DNA from: Eonycteris spelaea
Lineage: Eukaryota; Chordata; Mammalia; Chiroptera; Pteropodidae
Assembly: GCA_003508835.1 (NCBI GenBank)
Contig: PUFA01000116.1
Location: 5,394,001 to 5,458,000 of the forward strand
Length of the DNA stretch: 64,000 nt
Direction of reading: 5' to 3'
Shown here: in pieces, positions 1 to 11,969 of the stretch
Position numbering within the stretch: the first letter of the stretch is position 1
How the letters are laid out: each line of letters starts with the position of its first letter
The notes under the pieces: model-generated
Told to the model about the DNA's origin: nothing
The model's database searches: none
What the model saw: the letters and a program-made list of their open reading frames with translations, nothing else
Program-made: the position numbers and the translations under genes

Positions 1-359
1 CAGGATTTATAGTACCAGGTACCTCTGAAGAAAACTTAGTAAAAGTTGGTTACAAGTCCGTTTAAGATTCAGATGCCCAGATCATTTCTCTTTTATATAA
101 CTAGGCAACCATTCCTCCCTCACCCTAGGAAAACACTGGGAGTGTATTCTCTGAGAGGATAAAACAGGATCTCTGAGCTGGGTAGATATCAAACACATTT
201 GAGGCCAGAGCTTACTGAAAACAGAAAAATTAGGTAAACAAATGCTTTTCATTCACATGGCTTCCAGAACACTGGCACCCAGGCTTTCACTCTCCAGATA
301 GGAGATGAGTACATAGTCTTATCCAAGCACCTGAACCTTCCAAGAAGAAGATCTCAAGA

Positions 360-744
360 CACTGGTATTAGCTTGCTGTGAGTATCTCTGGGGTGGATGC
401 AGGGTATGGGGAGTTAGTCAAGGTACCAACCCCAGCTCTCTCCGCCCTCATAGCCATGCCTTGCAAAACTGAGGAGATCAAGGACTTCCTGCTCACAGCC
501 AGACGAAAAGATGCCAAATCTGTCAAGATCAAGAAAAATAAGGATAATTTGAAGTTTAAAATTTGATGCAACAGATACCTTTATACATTGGTCATCACAG
601 AAAAAGAGAAGGCCGAGAAACTGAAACAGTCCCTGCCCCCACCCCCACCCCCATCCTGTCTGGCAGTGAAGGAGCTGAAATGCATTTAAATTTTTTAAAT
701 TCTTAAATAAACAAATAAATAAAAATAAAGGCACTGGTAGTAGC
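360..744 (+). pseudogene. RPL38P: RPL38 processed pseudogene with target-site duplications
   Basis: This is a retrocopy of the mRNA for ribosomal protein L38, a small 60S-subunit protein of about 70 residues. The coding-like part begins with an ATG at 456 and reads colinearly with L38 without introns, including the [20 protein letters not shown] stretch and, after the break, YLYTLVIT...EKLKQSLPP. It is dead. An in-frame TGA at 564-566 replaces the expected CGA arginine codon, which is typical CpG decay. A CCCCCA-like expansion near 635-655 adds residues in the PP-G region. The normal stop has become TGC at 681-683, so reading runs on to TAA at 687. An A-rich tail (about 700-729) follows. A 13-nt near-identical repeat, CACTGGTA(T/G)TAGC, flanks the copy at 360-372 and 732-744, as expected for L1-mediated insertion. 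The segment 373-455 before the ATG would be 5' UTR; I cannot match it to L38 with certainty. Confidence 0.93.
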
Positions 745-1039
745 AAATCCTCAAATAATTGGCCTAGCCAATCACTCTACAGCCAAGCTTATGGTCGACG
801 AGTCCGATGCATGAGTTCAGGGTGTCCAATCCGTTTCCATCACTTACTCTACACTGGCAAAAAAAAAAAAAAGAGTTTCGGACATGTGAGAAAAGATGGA
901 AGACCAAAACAAAGAAACCAAATAGCTACTTGGAGGAAAAAAGCAATGCAAGGAAAAGAAACCTTTCCCTCCCCCCGCAAAATCAATATTCTCAGAGAAT
1001 TAAGTAAATATAGCAAACCCATATTAAATAACAGTTTTT

Positions 1040-1990
1040 TTCAAAAAGGACTTCTCAATTTTTTTTTAAAGAGAAGCTCTTGGGAACTAAAAACATGATA
1101 TTTGCAATTAAAAACTCAATAGAAGAGTTGGAATATGAAATTTATGAAAATCTCAGAAAGCAGAGCCAAAAAAAAAAAAAAGAAGTAGGTGAAAAACAAG
1201 AGAATGCCCAGCCAGGATATCCAATGTCCAAGCAATAGGGATTCTAAAAATGGAGAAATAATCAATGAATTGCAGAAAAATGTCAACTAATAATTGAAGA
1301 AAATTTTCCAGTACTAAAATATCTGGGTTTTCATTACAGACGGACTCTCCAAGTATCTGGTCCATCATCATAAAATTTTAGAACATTAGATATAAAGAGA
1401 AGATCCTACAAGCTTCTAGAACAGGAAAGGGGGCAGGGAGACCAAATTCCAAATATTAGGAATTAGAGCGGTTTAACGCTTTTCCGAGGTAATTTTAGAA
1501 GCTAAAAGAGAACAAGTAATGATCTCCAACCTGGAATTCTGTTACTGGATACTCAAGTGCAAGGGCAAAATAAAAACTTTCAGGCAAGCCAAGTCTCAAA
1601 AAAAGTTACTTTTTATGTACTCTTTTTTTCTGGGGGCTGCTACTGTTGAAGGTGCTTTTCCAGAACAGGTGAGACACAGGATACAGGCAGCACGAGATCC
1701 AAGATGAGAGCGAGGTAAAAAGCCAAGGCCCCTTGGAAAGGCGGATCTCAGGGTGAAGCGGAGTGCACCAAGCATGGGGACAAGCCCAGACCAGAGCAGG
1801 CCAAGAGGCGCCAGGAGAAACTTTCTCAGGCAAATGAAAGCTTAGAATACCGAATGCACCCAAAGTCACCGAGAACGATTGAGCCCACTGCGGACGAGTT
1901 TGCGAGCAAAAAGCGAACTGAGCAAGGCAATTAAGTCGACAGAAGCCGAAAACGTGTACGGGAAACAAAAGGGAATCGTTTAATGACATG
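1040..1990 (+). mobile_element. Old L1/HAL1-type LINE fragment
   Basis: The A-rich stretch carries phrases typical of ancient mammalian L1 or HAL1 interior sequence: an AAAACTCAATAGAAG-like start, GAAAATTTTCCAG, a block around ATAAAGAGAAGATCCTA, then AACCTGGAATTCT and ATACTCAAGTGCAAGGGCA. No long reading frame survives. The boundaries are approximate, and the part after about 1730 is assigned only by continuity. Confidence 0.55.
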
Positions 1991-2199
1991 TCTGCATCAA
2001 AACAGCACGTGACGTTGTCATTAAAGAAAACCCGCTTTCCTACTCACGACACTTCTGCCCCCAAACGGGCGGGCCTGTGTCCCGCAGCGGACAGTCGCCG
2101 CCCTCCAGGCGCCGTCCAGTATCCCACGGCGCGATCCCCACACTAACTCCTTGAAGTCAGGGCGGACCCCCAGGTGACGGACACCACGCCAGACGCCAG

Positions 2200-2700
2200 T
2201 CGCCAGTCCCAGTTCGTCACCCGTACGCCTTCGGCCCCGCCAGCTGTAAACTGGGGTCCCTCCGGTTCGGTCATTTGCCACAAGGGCGCGCAGAACTCGG
2301 GGAAACACGTTACTCACCGTCATCCGGAGGAACAGCTGAGTGAAGAGGGACCACGTCCCAAGGGCGAGGCCTGGAAGGTTCCGCGAGAGGCCTTCGTGTC
2401 CGTGGAGCCGGGGTCCCCCACTCGCCGGCGTGTAGGCAGACGCGTCGCCAACCCAGACGCTCTCTGCACCCCTTGGTCCAGGGTTTTTCTAGAGGTCCCA
2501 TCACGGAGGGAGGTAGACCTGATTCGATCCCGGGCCAGCGAGCGAGTCACCCAGTTTCCAGCCCCTCGGACGTGCCAGCGCCCCCGCCACCAGTCAGCCA
2601 GTCACCTCAAACAAGACACCCCTGTCACGCCGACATCCCAAGGACCTTCGAAGCTCCCGCGGCAGGAACTGCAGTCGGAGACCACGTGCCGCTGACCCTT
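2200..2700 (+). mobile_element. ERVL-type solo LTR relic, unusually CpG-rich
   Basis: The order of short recognisable blocks matches a common old mammalian endogenous-retrovirus LTR: a CTGTAAACTGGGGTCCC block, then AGAACTCGGGGAAACAC, a TTTTTCTAGAGGTCCCATCAC block, a CCAGCCCCTC block, and a terminal part with CCACCAGTCAGCC and ACAAGACACCCCTGTCAC. I recognise the type but not the exact family name. Many positions that are A/T in relatives are G/C here and CpG dinucleotides are dense, which is atypical for a methylated old LTR. It has no coding capacity. Confidence 0.5.
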
Positions 2701-2784
2701 AAACAACACGCGCTGGAACTGCTCGGGTCCGTTCATACCCGGTGGCTGCTCTGTGCCGCGTTGTTTTCCTCCTCGCTGGCGGCC

Positions 2785-3131
2785 CTTCGTATCCGCGGAT
2801 GTCACATCCGGGGTAGTGAACCAACCGCGGCTGGACGGCAGTTTCCTTATTCCCAGCAGCAGATTCGCAACCGCGTTTCCCAGCCTCGGGGCTGCCAACC
2901 GCGCGTGGATGGAGAACAGTATTTTCATATTCCCAACAGCAGATTCCCAGACTCGAATTCCCACCCTGGGGTTGAAACTCTGTGCTTGGTTGAATTTGCA
3001 AATGCTAAGGGCCAGCTGTAGTTAACTTTTGGGGGTGGGGGGGGGTTAAAAGTTATATGTGGCTTTTCGACTGTGTGTGTCTGGAGTGGGTTGGCACCCC
3101 AACCCCCATGTTGTTCAAGGGTCAAATGTAT
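2785..3131. mobile_element. Tigger-like (TcMar) DNA transposon fragments
   Basis: The block 2785-2935 holds CTTCGTATCCGCGGATGTCA and two CCAACCGCG motifs. These are characteristic of the end of one Tigger/MER-type nonautonomous element. The block 3018-3131 ends with a TTAAAAGTTATATGTGGCTT-type stretch, ACCCCAACCCCC and GTTGTTCAAGGGTCAA. That matches the terminal region of another such element. No transposase frame is present. The block sits between the LTR relic and a second piece of LTR end, so the locus is nested. Confidence 0.55.
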
Positions 3132-3139
3132 CGGAATAA

Positions 3140-3260
3140 AAGATACACGTGGTACCGCGTCACTCAGGAAATTACAAGGGTCTTAGGAGTTCTGTGTGGG
3201 GAACTGCAGGTAAGATCAAATATCTATTTCTTATCACATCACAGTCATTATATTTTAAAC
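3140..3260 (+). mobile_element. Second LTR 3'-end fragment
   Basis: The stretch with GTCACTCAGGAAATTACAAG, then TTAGGAGTTCTGTG and an A/T-rich end (TATTTCTTATCACATCACAG) aligns by eye with the last part of the LTR type seen at 2200-2700. Both contain the same segment, so this is a second copy or the other end of a decayed provirus. It is not simply the split remainder of the first copy. Confidence 0.45.
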
Positions 3261-3422
3261 ACTGAATATTGGTTTAGCCAACACCAGAATAAAACTATAT
3301 TGAAAAGTGTGATGGAAATGGGAGAGGAAGAACAAAGTTTCATATCTCATAGTGAAAAGTGCGCCTGAGACTGAAAAATCAAAAGTAAAAATACAAGCAT
3401 ATAATTTAGATACAAAGGCATG

Positions 3423-3423
<1 letters not shown>

Positions 3424-3461
<38 letters not shown>
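3424..3461. repeat. (CA)n microsatellite
   Basis: About 19 uninterrupted AC dinucleotides lie in intergenic DNA. No function is apparent. Confidence 0.98.
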
Positions 3462-3464
<3 letters not shown>

Positions 3465-3469
3465 CTAAA

Positions 3470-4158
3470 GGAAATGAAACGTTTTCTTGGGAAAGAGGGG
3501 AATGAAAGAGTAGGAGCAAGAACCAGTGTTATTGCAAAACAAGCTAGTAGAAAAATTTGGCTCTTTAAACTAGATGCATATATAACTTCAATGAACTCTT
3601 AAGAATAAAAAATGAGGAAAAGCAACAGGGACAGGGCCACAAGCACAAAAAAGCCAAATTAGTCTTCCTCGGGTTTTGTAAATGGCAATGTCTCCTAGAA
3701 GCATATCCATTTTCCTCTTGGAATCAAGTATTGGACTGAAGTCCTCCATAAACAGGAATTATAATGATCTTATATTACTCATAATTTTATTAAAATCTTC
3801 CAAGTATGTGTTTTTCATAATCACTTGGAGGAAGAAAGGGCAGAAGTCAGTATATGAGTCATGGTTCCAAAATGGCTTAATCATCTGGCTTAAAAAAAAA
3901 AAATCATGCTCTAAGACTTCCATTTTTCAAATGGCGATTTTTTTCTAATTTTCTTCTCTCCATCACCCCCCTCCCCCATCTCGTTCCTCCTAAGAGCCTC
4001 AGACAGTCCCCAGCCACCAGTCATCATCATACACCTTCCTGGAGGCATGAGAGTGAGGAGAGTGTTGATGGCATCAGATTGTGAAACACTTCTCAGGAAG
4101 AAGCCAAAATATGCTGACCCGTGTACACTATCAGTGGTGTGACCGTGCTGGGTATTGG

Positions 4159-4193
<35 letters not shown>

Positions 4194-5260
4194 CAAACAA
4201 GGAACGTAGCACAGCACCCACTACGTTCCTAAAAGCAAGCGGAAGCTCACACATTCCCTCTCAAACTCAATGGAGAAGAGGAGTTAAAAAGCATTCCCAC
4301 GTACCCAGCTCCCCCGCCCCCAATCCCCACTGAAAACACCCATCACTTTGTTGCGGAAAAGAAAGAAACGGGGATTTTGGTGTGGCCCATGGTAGTTTCC
4401 GCATGGTAGTTTCCGACGAAGTACACCTTACGCAGGACTACAGAACGGTCTTCGGGAACACTGCGTAAATGAGCAAGGATCCACAGCAAATAGGCACTGG
4501 GCGAAAAGGTAGGTAGCTTAGTAGATTATTCAGTTTCTCCCATCAGTCTACAGTAATAAAAGTAAGAAGAGAAAAAAATATATATGTGTGTGTATGTATA
4601 TATATATTTTAAAATCACAAGATATTAAGTAGGGAGTTCTAGAAAAAATACATCTCATATTGTACCAGCATCCTTTGAAAACCTAGTAAGTGGCTGACAT
4701 TAAGCTCAGGGTGTTCGCATACATCACTCTCTCATTTAATCTGATTTAAGGATTCCATATGCCCACTTCAGAGTTTGTTCTTCCTTGTTAGATACACTGT
4801 CTTTGTCCCCCCCCCACCTCCACCCCCCCCCCCAAGCCCAGGACAATATAGTGAGGCTGCATCAGCTCTGCCTTTGCCCTCAATGGACTATCTCATCAGA
4901 CTCAGGTCACTTGACAACGTTTTCCATTCCCTCGTGGGGCCAAAAGAAACCAGCTTTACCTACTTGCCGTTTCTCAGTGACCGAATCTCAAATTTCTGAA
5001 CCATGAATGCTGTTTAGAATAAGTAACAAATGTTTTGTCACCTCCTTGCTTCTCCTCTTCCTTGTAATATTTATTTACCACCAGGCAGCAATGAGTAAAT
5101 ACATGGAAGCAGGCAAACATTAGAGAGACTAAGAAAATAGGACATTCCAAAGACAGTTACGAAAATAAAATGCTCAACTTAACATTCTACGAGTTTAAGT
5201 TAACTTTGAGCTACGTTGTTGTAAAGGCCTTATCATTATGTTTCGGAAGTCCATTTAAAA
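3470..5260. other. Intergenic stretch without recognised genes
   Basis: No exon-like or retrocopy signal was recognised. The stretch contains a 27-nt poly(A) run at 4163-4189, an AT/GT-rich microsatellite around 4577-4610, and two C-rich runs at about 4809-4833. The poly(A) suggests the tail of a retroposed sequence, but the sequence before it was not identified. Confidence 0.6.
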
Positions 5261-5264
5261 AGAT

Positions 5265-5590
5265 TAGCTAAATCTGTATATGCTGATATAGAAAAATCTT
5301 TAAGACACATAGTTAAGAAAGCTGTTTCAGAGAAATTTATACAGCATGTCCCGCCGATATCAATTATATAAACATATGCACAAAATCATATTATATGTAA
5401 TATACATAGAGAGAGAAAATGCATGGAGAAAATGTCCAAAAGTTTACAAAATCAACTGATACAGCAAAGGGATGAAATCAGGGTGGGTTTCTGCTTTATT
5501 TGTAATGCTTGAATGGTTACAGAGAGAAAGTACACAGATGTTCATTACATCACTTAAAATTCCTAAAATAAGAAAATGTTTTGCTGAGAA
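5265..5590 (+). mobile_element. Probable old L1 3'-end fragment
   Basis: This is an AT-rich segment with GATATAGAAAAATCTTTAAG, then ACACATAGTTAAGAAAGC, and a downstream stretch like the 3' end of mammalian L1M elements. It is heavily diverged and has no coding potential. Confidence 0.4.
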
Positions 5591-5599
5591 AAAAAAGCT

Positions 5600-6840
5600 A
5601 TGCCCAAGCTCTGACGGTGGTTACCCAGTGATTGTGGCCTGAACTTCTGAGGCCCTGCCTGGAATCCTGCTTCTTTCTGCAAGGGAGACAAGAAGAGAAA
5701 GCACTTCACCTTGGGTGCCAACCTAGTTCAAGTGGGGCCCTCCACTGAGTCTGCACCCGTGGGAGGTGGGCATTCCAACCCAAAGGTGAGCCACTCCAGA
5801 GAACACACTGCATTATCACCGTGAGCCAAAGGGAGGCCCCAAACCTTGTCCCAGCTTTTGGGCTTTACACCCAGGAGACAAAAGCCAATTTCCTGCACAG
5901 ATGAGAAGGCACTGAGCCAGACCGAGCTCCCTTCCTCCGTTCCAGACCAAAACCCTATGAAGCATTGGGAGACCCCAGATACATAACAGAAAGTGGGCAG
6001 GGGCATCAGAGAAGGGTTAGGGGGGATTCCTGGGCTTTCTGCCATCACTGTAGGGTGGAGGGGGCTCAGTGCGCTCTGAAGAAGTGGACACCTCACCCCA
6101 CAGTCCCATGTGACTAAATCACAGCAGTCTCAAGGGCTATGGTCAGCTAAAGTGCCCCTCCCTGAAGCTCACTGGGCTTATGGTCAATATTGGTTCCAAA
6201 AACCAACTTGGAAGCCGCCTTTGGTAAAAAAGGACATTTATATAGGCCCGTTGGGTAGAAGGGCTCTAAATCTATAAGATCCATTTATATGCAGAAGTCA
6301 CAGTTATATCCCCTGGTCCCAAAGGCCTGGGGGACAAATGACGCATCACAATGGCACTAGGCTCTGTGTGCCCTGCCAGTCTGGTCTGTGGACCTCCACA
6401 CCCAGCTCCCCTGGACTTAAACGCCCCCACACAGCTGTGCAGGGTTCTGCTCCGGCAGCTGTCGGGCTCCCGCTGTTGCTGTCTGTCCTGGCCGCTGCCC
6501 ATGTCCTCAGGTCACCACCCACACCCTGTAGCTCCTAGAATTAGAGGAGCAGGCCCACCTCCAGGAACATGCTCTTTCCACCCACCTCAAAGAGTCAAGC
6601 TTTCAAGTGATCACTCCAGCCTTTTTCCCCTCAGGAGACACACGTGACGCAAGTAGCTCAGGATACCTGAGGGAGCGTCCTTCATAGCTCACACACCTTC
6701 ACTCTCTCCAAACCCGGATGGGGTTCCCTGCCACCCAGGTGTCCAGTTAGGTGGCGTTCCTCCCTGCATCTTTGTTTCTTTACACAATGTTCCCAGATTC
6801 CCCAGGACCTAGCCATCACCAACATGCCCTTCACGTAAAT
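5600..6840. other. Intergenic stretch without recognised genes
   Basis: Mixed-composition sequence in which I see no conserved exon, retrocopy or clear repeat. Open frames here are short and have no recognisable similarity. Confidence 0.5.
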
Positions 6841-6844
6841 ACAG

Positions 6845-7010
6845 AAAGACGAGCATTAAACGGAGTGAGAGTGTGACCATTTCGGTTAGAAGGTCACCTT
6901 TACCATTACTAGCTGTATAACCTGAGCTGTAAACAAGCATGCCCCTCGGGGTTCTCATAAAGATTAAATGGCATGTACGTGACGTGCTTAGCACAGCTCT
7001 CTCTCATACA
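6845..7010 (+). mobile_element. MIR SINE
   Basis: The segment has the MIR core order: a TACTAGCTGTATAACCTGAG block, then a TTCTCATAAAGATTAAATGG block, then GTGCTTAGCACAG. The copy is diverged but oriented like the MIR consensus. Confidence 0.7.
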
Positions 7011-7309
7011 AAACCTCCAAAGGCGCTCTCGATGTCAGTCTCAGAGCCTCCTGGAGAGGCGTGCAGAGGAAGCCTCATTACAACTTTCTACATAGAGACG
7101 TACATTTTAAAGACCTGTGTTCTGACCTAGAAACTCTCTCACTTCTTTAGTATTGCCTCCTTAGGACACTTCCATGAAGAGTGGGAATTCTGAAATTATG
7201 CTGGATTGATTTTGACTTTGTTTCTGGGACCTTCAAGTAAATGGCGTTCGTAGAATTATAGATCTGAATACTGGCAGGGCCATTAGGAGATCCCGTGGTC
7301 TTCTCCGCC

Positions 7310-7440
7310 TTCAGGTGAGGTCTTCGTATCCCCATTCGGAGCCAGGACAGCTCAAGCGACTTGTCTAGGGTCTCGCAGCTAGTGAAGGAGTGAAGCTCAA
7401 AGGCAGCGGGAAGCTAGAATTCATGTGGTAAAGTCAGGAC
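7310..7440 (-). mobile_element. MIR SINE fragment
   Basis: An antisense MIR-like block includes CCCATTCGGAGCCAGGA, ACTTGTCTAGGGTCTCGCAG and CTAGTGAAGGAGTG. In the reverse complement this matches the MIR core region. Confidence 0.55.
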
Positions 7441-8389
7441 GCTCGGTCACTTCCATCACATGTAAGTGTCCATGGTTCTTGGTGTCACACTCTCCACCCT
7501 CTAAGGACCAAGAGAGTTTTTGGACAATTATCATGTTTGTTCCCTGCTGTCCCCATGGGCCAGTTACAATTATTTAAGAGTCTTAGAGATGAAGGAAACG
7601 ATGATTATGATAATGACAAGGTTAATGCCATTCTGTCACCCTATTAGTTTGCTTTTGGGTTCTGAGAATTGCAAAACGACAGTGAGGGATGTATTTGAAG
7701 TTAGAAAAAGTGATAAAGGAACAGGGAACAAACACAAATCGTCGCCAGGGCATAGAAGGCAAGGAAAGAACTGAGTGACCTTCCCCGCCTCTCCTGGACA
7801 GAGGCACACCTGTGGCAAAGGAGCGGGAGGCGGTGACCTCTGTTTGCAATCCAGCTGGATTGTTGGGAGGTGTAACGCACAGCCTACGCCACAGAGCGGG
7901 CGCATAAGGCAAAACGCGGGGCTGAGAGGAGCTGCCGGCAAGAATCAACCACATTCGACGGAGAAAAAGCAAAACCGTCGGTGCAGTTGCCGTTTTCATT
8001 CGTTTCACTCTCCTACCAGGTGACAAGCAGCAGAAGAAAACGAAAAGACGGACCTGGTCGTGGGTCCTTGGCACCCATCCCACCCTTCCGAGAAACCCGA
8101 GAATCTGACACCAGAACACCACCTAAGGGCGTCGTTGCTTAGAAAGCTCTAGACGAAGAAGAGGAGGTGGCTACATTCCATGCCACATCTCCCTGCAAAT
8201 CTTCTGTAAGCTGTCACCAACGCCACGTCCAAGTCCAAGTTTATCTCCTTCTCTCTCCTCTCCGCTGTTGGTTGTTCTTCCCTCCCACCCGCATGGCACA
8301 TTCCCCTTCCCCTTCGATTCTTTGCCCAAACTCACCTCATTCCTATAAAATAGAGACCTAATCCCCTTATCCCGTGTGAATTTTTCCTC

Positions 8390-8597
8390 TCCATATTTCT
8401 CACCATCGGAAAAACAGATGCTGTTATTTATTTGAATACCGTCTGGCCCTTCTCCCTAGAATGTAAACCAGCGAGATGGAATTCTATCTTCTTTTTTTTT
8501 TTCTATTTTCTTGTTTGCTGGTGTCTCCCCAGCACCTAAAACAATATCTAGCTCAAAATAGGGGCTCAATCCATTTTTGCTGAATGAAGAAGTGAAC
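8390..8597 (+). mobile_element. LINE2 3'-end fragment
   Basis: The segment contains AGAATGTAAACC near 8459, then GTGTCTCCCCAGCACCTAAA, and a tail GGGGCTCAATCCATTTTTGC followed by TGAATGAA. This is the characteristic L2 3' end, with a local poly-T insertion. Confidence 0.7.
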
Positions 8598-8760
8598 TGC
8601 CCTTCACAGTCATACTACCAGGCCCAAGGCAGAGGCCACCTTTCCCCCCCCCACACACACACTGTTTCTGATGTAATCAACCTCTGATGGCTATTTGCGT
8701 CTGCCTCTATCGTAGGGTTTACCAGAGGTGTCTTCTTCCATCCGGGGGCATCCAAATGAA

Positions 8761-8787
8761 CACACACACACACACACACACACACAC
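8761..8787. repeat. (CA)n microsatellite
   Basis: About 13 CA dinucleotides, intergenic. Confidence 0.97.
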
Positions 8788-8899
8788 GAACCTGGGTCTC
8801 AGGGAAGTTGAGAAAAATGCCCACAGCCTTACGCCTGGGAGGCAGAAAGCCAGAATTCTGCCCAGGACCAGTCGGAATCCTGAGGCTACCGAATATCTT

Positions 8900-11120
8900 T
8901 TCCACTGACTTTGGTGCCTCTCCAGTGTCTTACATCTGGCCTCATGAACAGCACTTTCCAGTACTTATTTAAAAAGAAAGAAAGAAAGAAGGGAGGATGG
9001 GGAGCGAGGCTCGGGAGGAAGGACTAAAGAAAAAGAAACCACTGTCATTTTTCTCAGTCAGTATTCTGCCCAGGGACCTGCCAGCTTCTGCAGAAGAGGC
9101 TTAATCAGAGTGGAACGCCTCTGTGTAGCTTGTCCCTAACAGACACGTTGCAAATAACGGTCACCTTTTGCCGTCGGATGGCACCGCCTGGATGACTTAC
9201 TTGGTTTCCCCTTTTTTTGTGTGTCTCCTTTACCGAACTCTGAAAGTGGGCAAAGCCCCTCATCACACCGTTGTCAGCCTCACAGGCCTTTTTGTTCCCA
9301 CCTGGCTCTTCTCCTGTCAGAGGCTACTACCGCTGGGATGACCCCGCAAGCTAAGAAAGCTACTAGCTAGCTTACAGCCTACCCATTTACATAACCCTGA
9401 GAACGTGCGGAAATGGTTGCCACTTTCATATCGCGTGGAGAGTCCCATGCTAGTCTGAGATTCTGTAAACAGTAATTATACCTGTTTAATAGCATACCTG
9501 AAATTTGAAGTTAGACATGCAGTTACCTGCTTTCCTCACCAGGTGGCACCGAGATTTTATGACCCAAGGCCTGGGTCCCTTCCAGACTCAGGTATGTATT
9601 TGGAGAAATAGACATTAATTTCTTAAACGAGGTGGCTGGGATGTGAATGTTCAAATGTGTCTGTTTCTGTATGTTTACATTTAAAACATTAACTTTCTAA
9701 CTAGAACTTGTTAGAAGAAAGTACAGATTGCCCTATTTATAATGTCTTCATAAAAAACTCCTTCAAAGTAAAACTTAAAAGGAATCAAATTCATGTTCAA
9801 TTAATAGGGCTTATATTCATCAAATACGTCTTTTATAAGACAACAGTGTAATGTTACCTCCAGACCAGTAACTCAAAACTGTGAGTGTGGGTTATGCCAA
9901 ATCTACATTCAGCCCTCGGGGGTTAGTTCCCCAGGACTCCCAGCCTAGACCAGCAATAAAATCCTATGTTTTCCAAATAAACTGTGTGAGCCTAATCCGG
10001 AAGACAAAGCTGCCAGTTTCAGCCCTGTCCTCTCCCATACTAGCCAAACTAAAATTGAGTTTCTAACGCGGTTGGTTTGCCACTTTTTCTCTCCCTGCCG
10101 GCTAACCAGCAAACATTCTGACAAGGACCAAGTTAATGCTCCTCTCGCAGAGGGTTCTGGCGTTTCAGCTTGTCTCAGCTTGCTCTTATTAAATTTCTGA
10201 CGTGCCCCAGCTCACTGAGCCACGTTTGTTCTCTTCCTTCCCCTGCCTCCCTCCGACCTGCCCGGGACTCGTGCAGCATTCTCATCTCTGCAGTTGGCCC
10301 ACAGAGCCTCCTCCGACAGACAGCCGACAGACAAGTCAAGGTCGGAACGCAATGGTTGCTCCCGAGACACACACAAATGTTAGCATGAGGGGTTCCGGGG
10401 CACGGCCCCTTCCCGTGGCCGACCCCCTCCACATTTTCCAGTTGCCACTCCAGAAATCAAACGAAATAGTAGGATTGTGAATTGGTTTTATTTTTACCTC
10501 AGCGTGTGCTCAGTTAAGAATGGGGACGCAGAAGGTGTTGGAGGTGAAGGGTGTGCTGAAATGCACACTCGGATGTAACGCACGACCCAGGTGAGCTCCC
10601 ATCACATCCCCTTGCCTCTCCCATCAGCTGCAGGAGCAACGCGTCGCCTCCTGGTGTGGCTGCCACTCACTGCCCATTCCTCGACTCCAATCCCCGCTTC
10701 TCCTTGGCCCAGGCTAGAATGCCACGCAGGCTCACAGCTTCTCTGCCACCCCCTTGCCCTAAAACAAACGGAATGCTTTGGAGGATTTTAATATTGCGAA
10801 GATAGAGTCGGGATTTCTTTTGAAAAAGAAAAGAAACATGAAAAACAGAAGAGGAAAAAAAAGAAACACATGCAGGGAGAACCACTGTATGTCCCGAAAG
10901 CGTTTGATCCCAGATGCCGCATCATCTAAGTGGATCGAGCGCTTTCTCCTAGCTGTTTCGTGACGCTTCTTCCGCCTTTTCTTGAGATCCCAGCTTCAGC
11001 CAAACACCCCTTTGAATTCAGGGGCTGATGCTACTCTGTCTCCTCCCTCAGCGGACATTTCTCTCCCTTTGAGTCTTCAGACCCATCTTGCAAATCCCCC
11101 TGTACAGGACACAAAAAGGA
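8900..11120. other. Intergenic stretch without recognised genes
   Basis: I see no conserved coding exon or retrocopy. A short GAAA-rich run lies near 8970-8990. The remainder is unassigned unique or very old repeat sequence. Confidence 0.5.
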
Positions 11121-11124
11121 AAAG

Positions 11125-11310
11125 AGGCATCCTTACCTGTATGGCAGGAGCTTTTGCTTGCATGCCTTACCACACCGACACTCACCTCACAGGCTGTGAG
11201 GTCGGTGTTTGGCACCGTCTCCCCCTGCGCTGCAGATGAGGAGGCCGAGGCTCGAAAAAGCTAGATAATTTGCCCAAGATCACACAGCTATTAAGAGACG
11301 CGTTAAACTT
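11125..11310 (-). mobile_element. MIR SINE
   Basis: On the plus strand the block reads CTGCAGATGAGGAGGCCGAG, then TTTGCCCAAGATCACACAGC, then TATTAAGAG. This is the reverse complement of the MIR core. Confidence 0.75.
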
Positions 11311-11699
11311 TCTAATAGATACCTTTGCTCCGGATATCTCAGAGAAAATGTCAAACTGCCTTGATCTCAAAACTGTCCTATTTCTGGTAATTAGGGTTGC
11401 AGCTACCTAAATACGATCAGGTGTCATCTTCTTGGCAGAGTGACTTGGAGGAATAAAGGGACATGCAAGGGGACAGTTGGAGGGGGATCACTGGGGCCAG
11501 CGACATTGCTCACAGACCTCCTCTGCATATATTTAAGCAGTTAAGGAGTCATGGGGCTAACAAAAAGTCTTTTTAAAAAATGGAGTGCCTTCTGGGAAGA
11601 TTAAGCCTCTTTCAGAGACACCCAGACTAGCCGGATAAACCACGGGAGTTGCCCAGTAGAGCAATTCAAGTGTAGAAAGTTTAACCACAAGTCAAGAGG

Positions 11700-11960
11700 T
11701 CTTTAAAAATAAGGTGTTCTTTATACAATGGAATAGCATACAGCAATGAGAATGAATCAGCACAAACCACATGAATAAATCTCCCAAACATGACTAAATG
11801 AAAGAACTCAGTCACCAAATAATACACATACGATTACCTTTTATAAAGTTCGAAAATGGGCAAAACTAATCCATGGTGTTTTAAGACAGGATACTGGTTA
11901 CCCTCGGATGATGGGCGGAGGTAGGGCATAAAACAAAAGGTTGGCGTTCCCCATGTTCAT
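11700..11960 (+). mobile_element. L1 3'-end fragment
   Basis: ATACAATGGAATAGCATACA followed by an ATGAATAAATCTCCCAAACA block and GGATACTGGTTACCC is the usual order at the 3' end of L1 ORF2 and its 3' UTR. It is truncated and non-coding. Confidence 0.65.
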
Positions 11961-11969
11961 TGCCTCTGA

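Noticed and set aside
1..359. Possible gene at the left edge
   Set aside because: No conserved translation, splice pattern or recognisable repeat could be supported; it is left unassigned.
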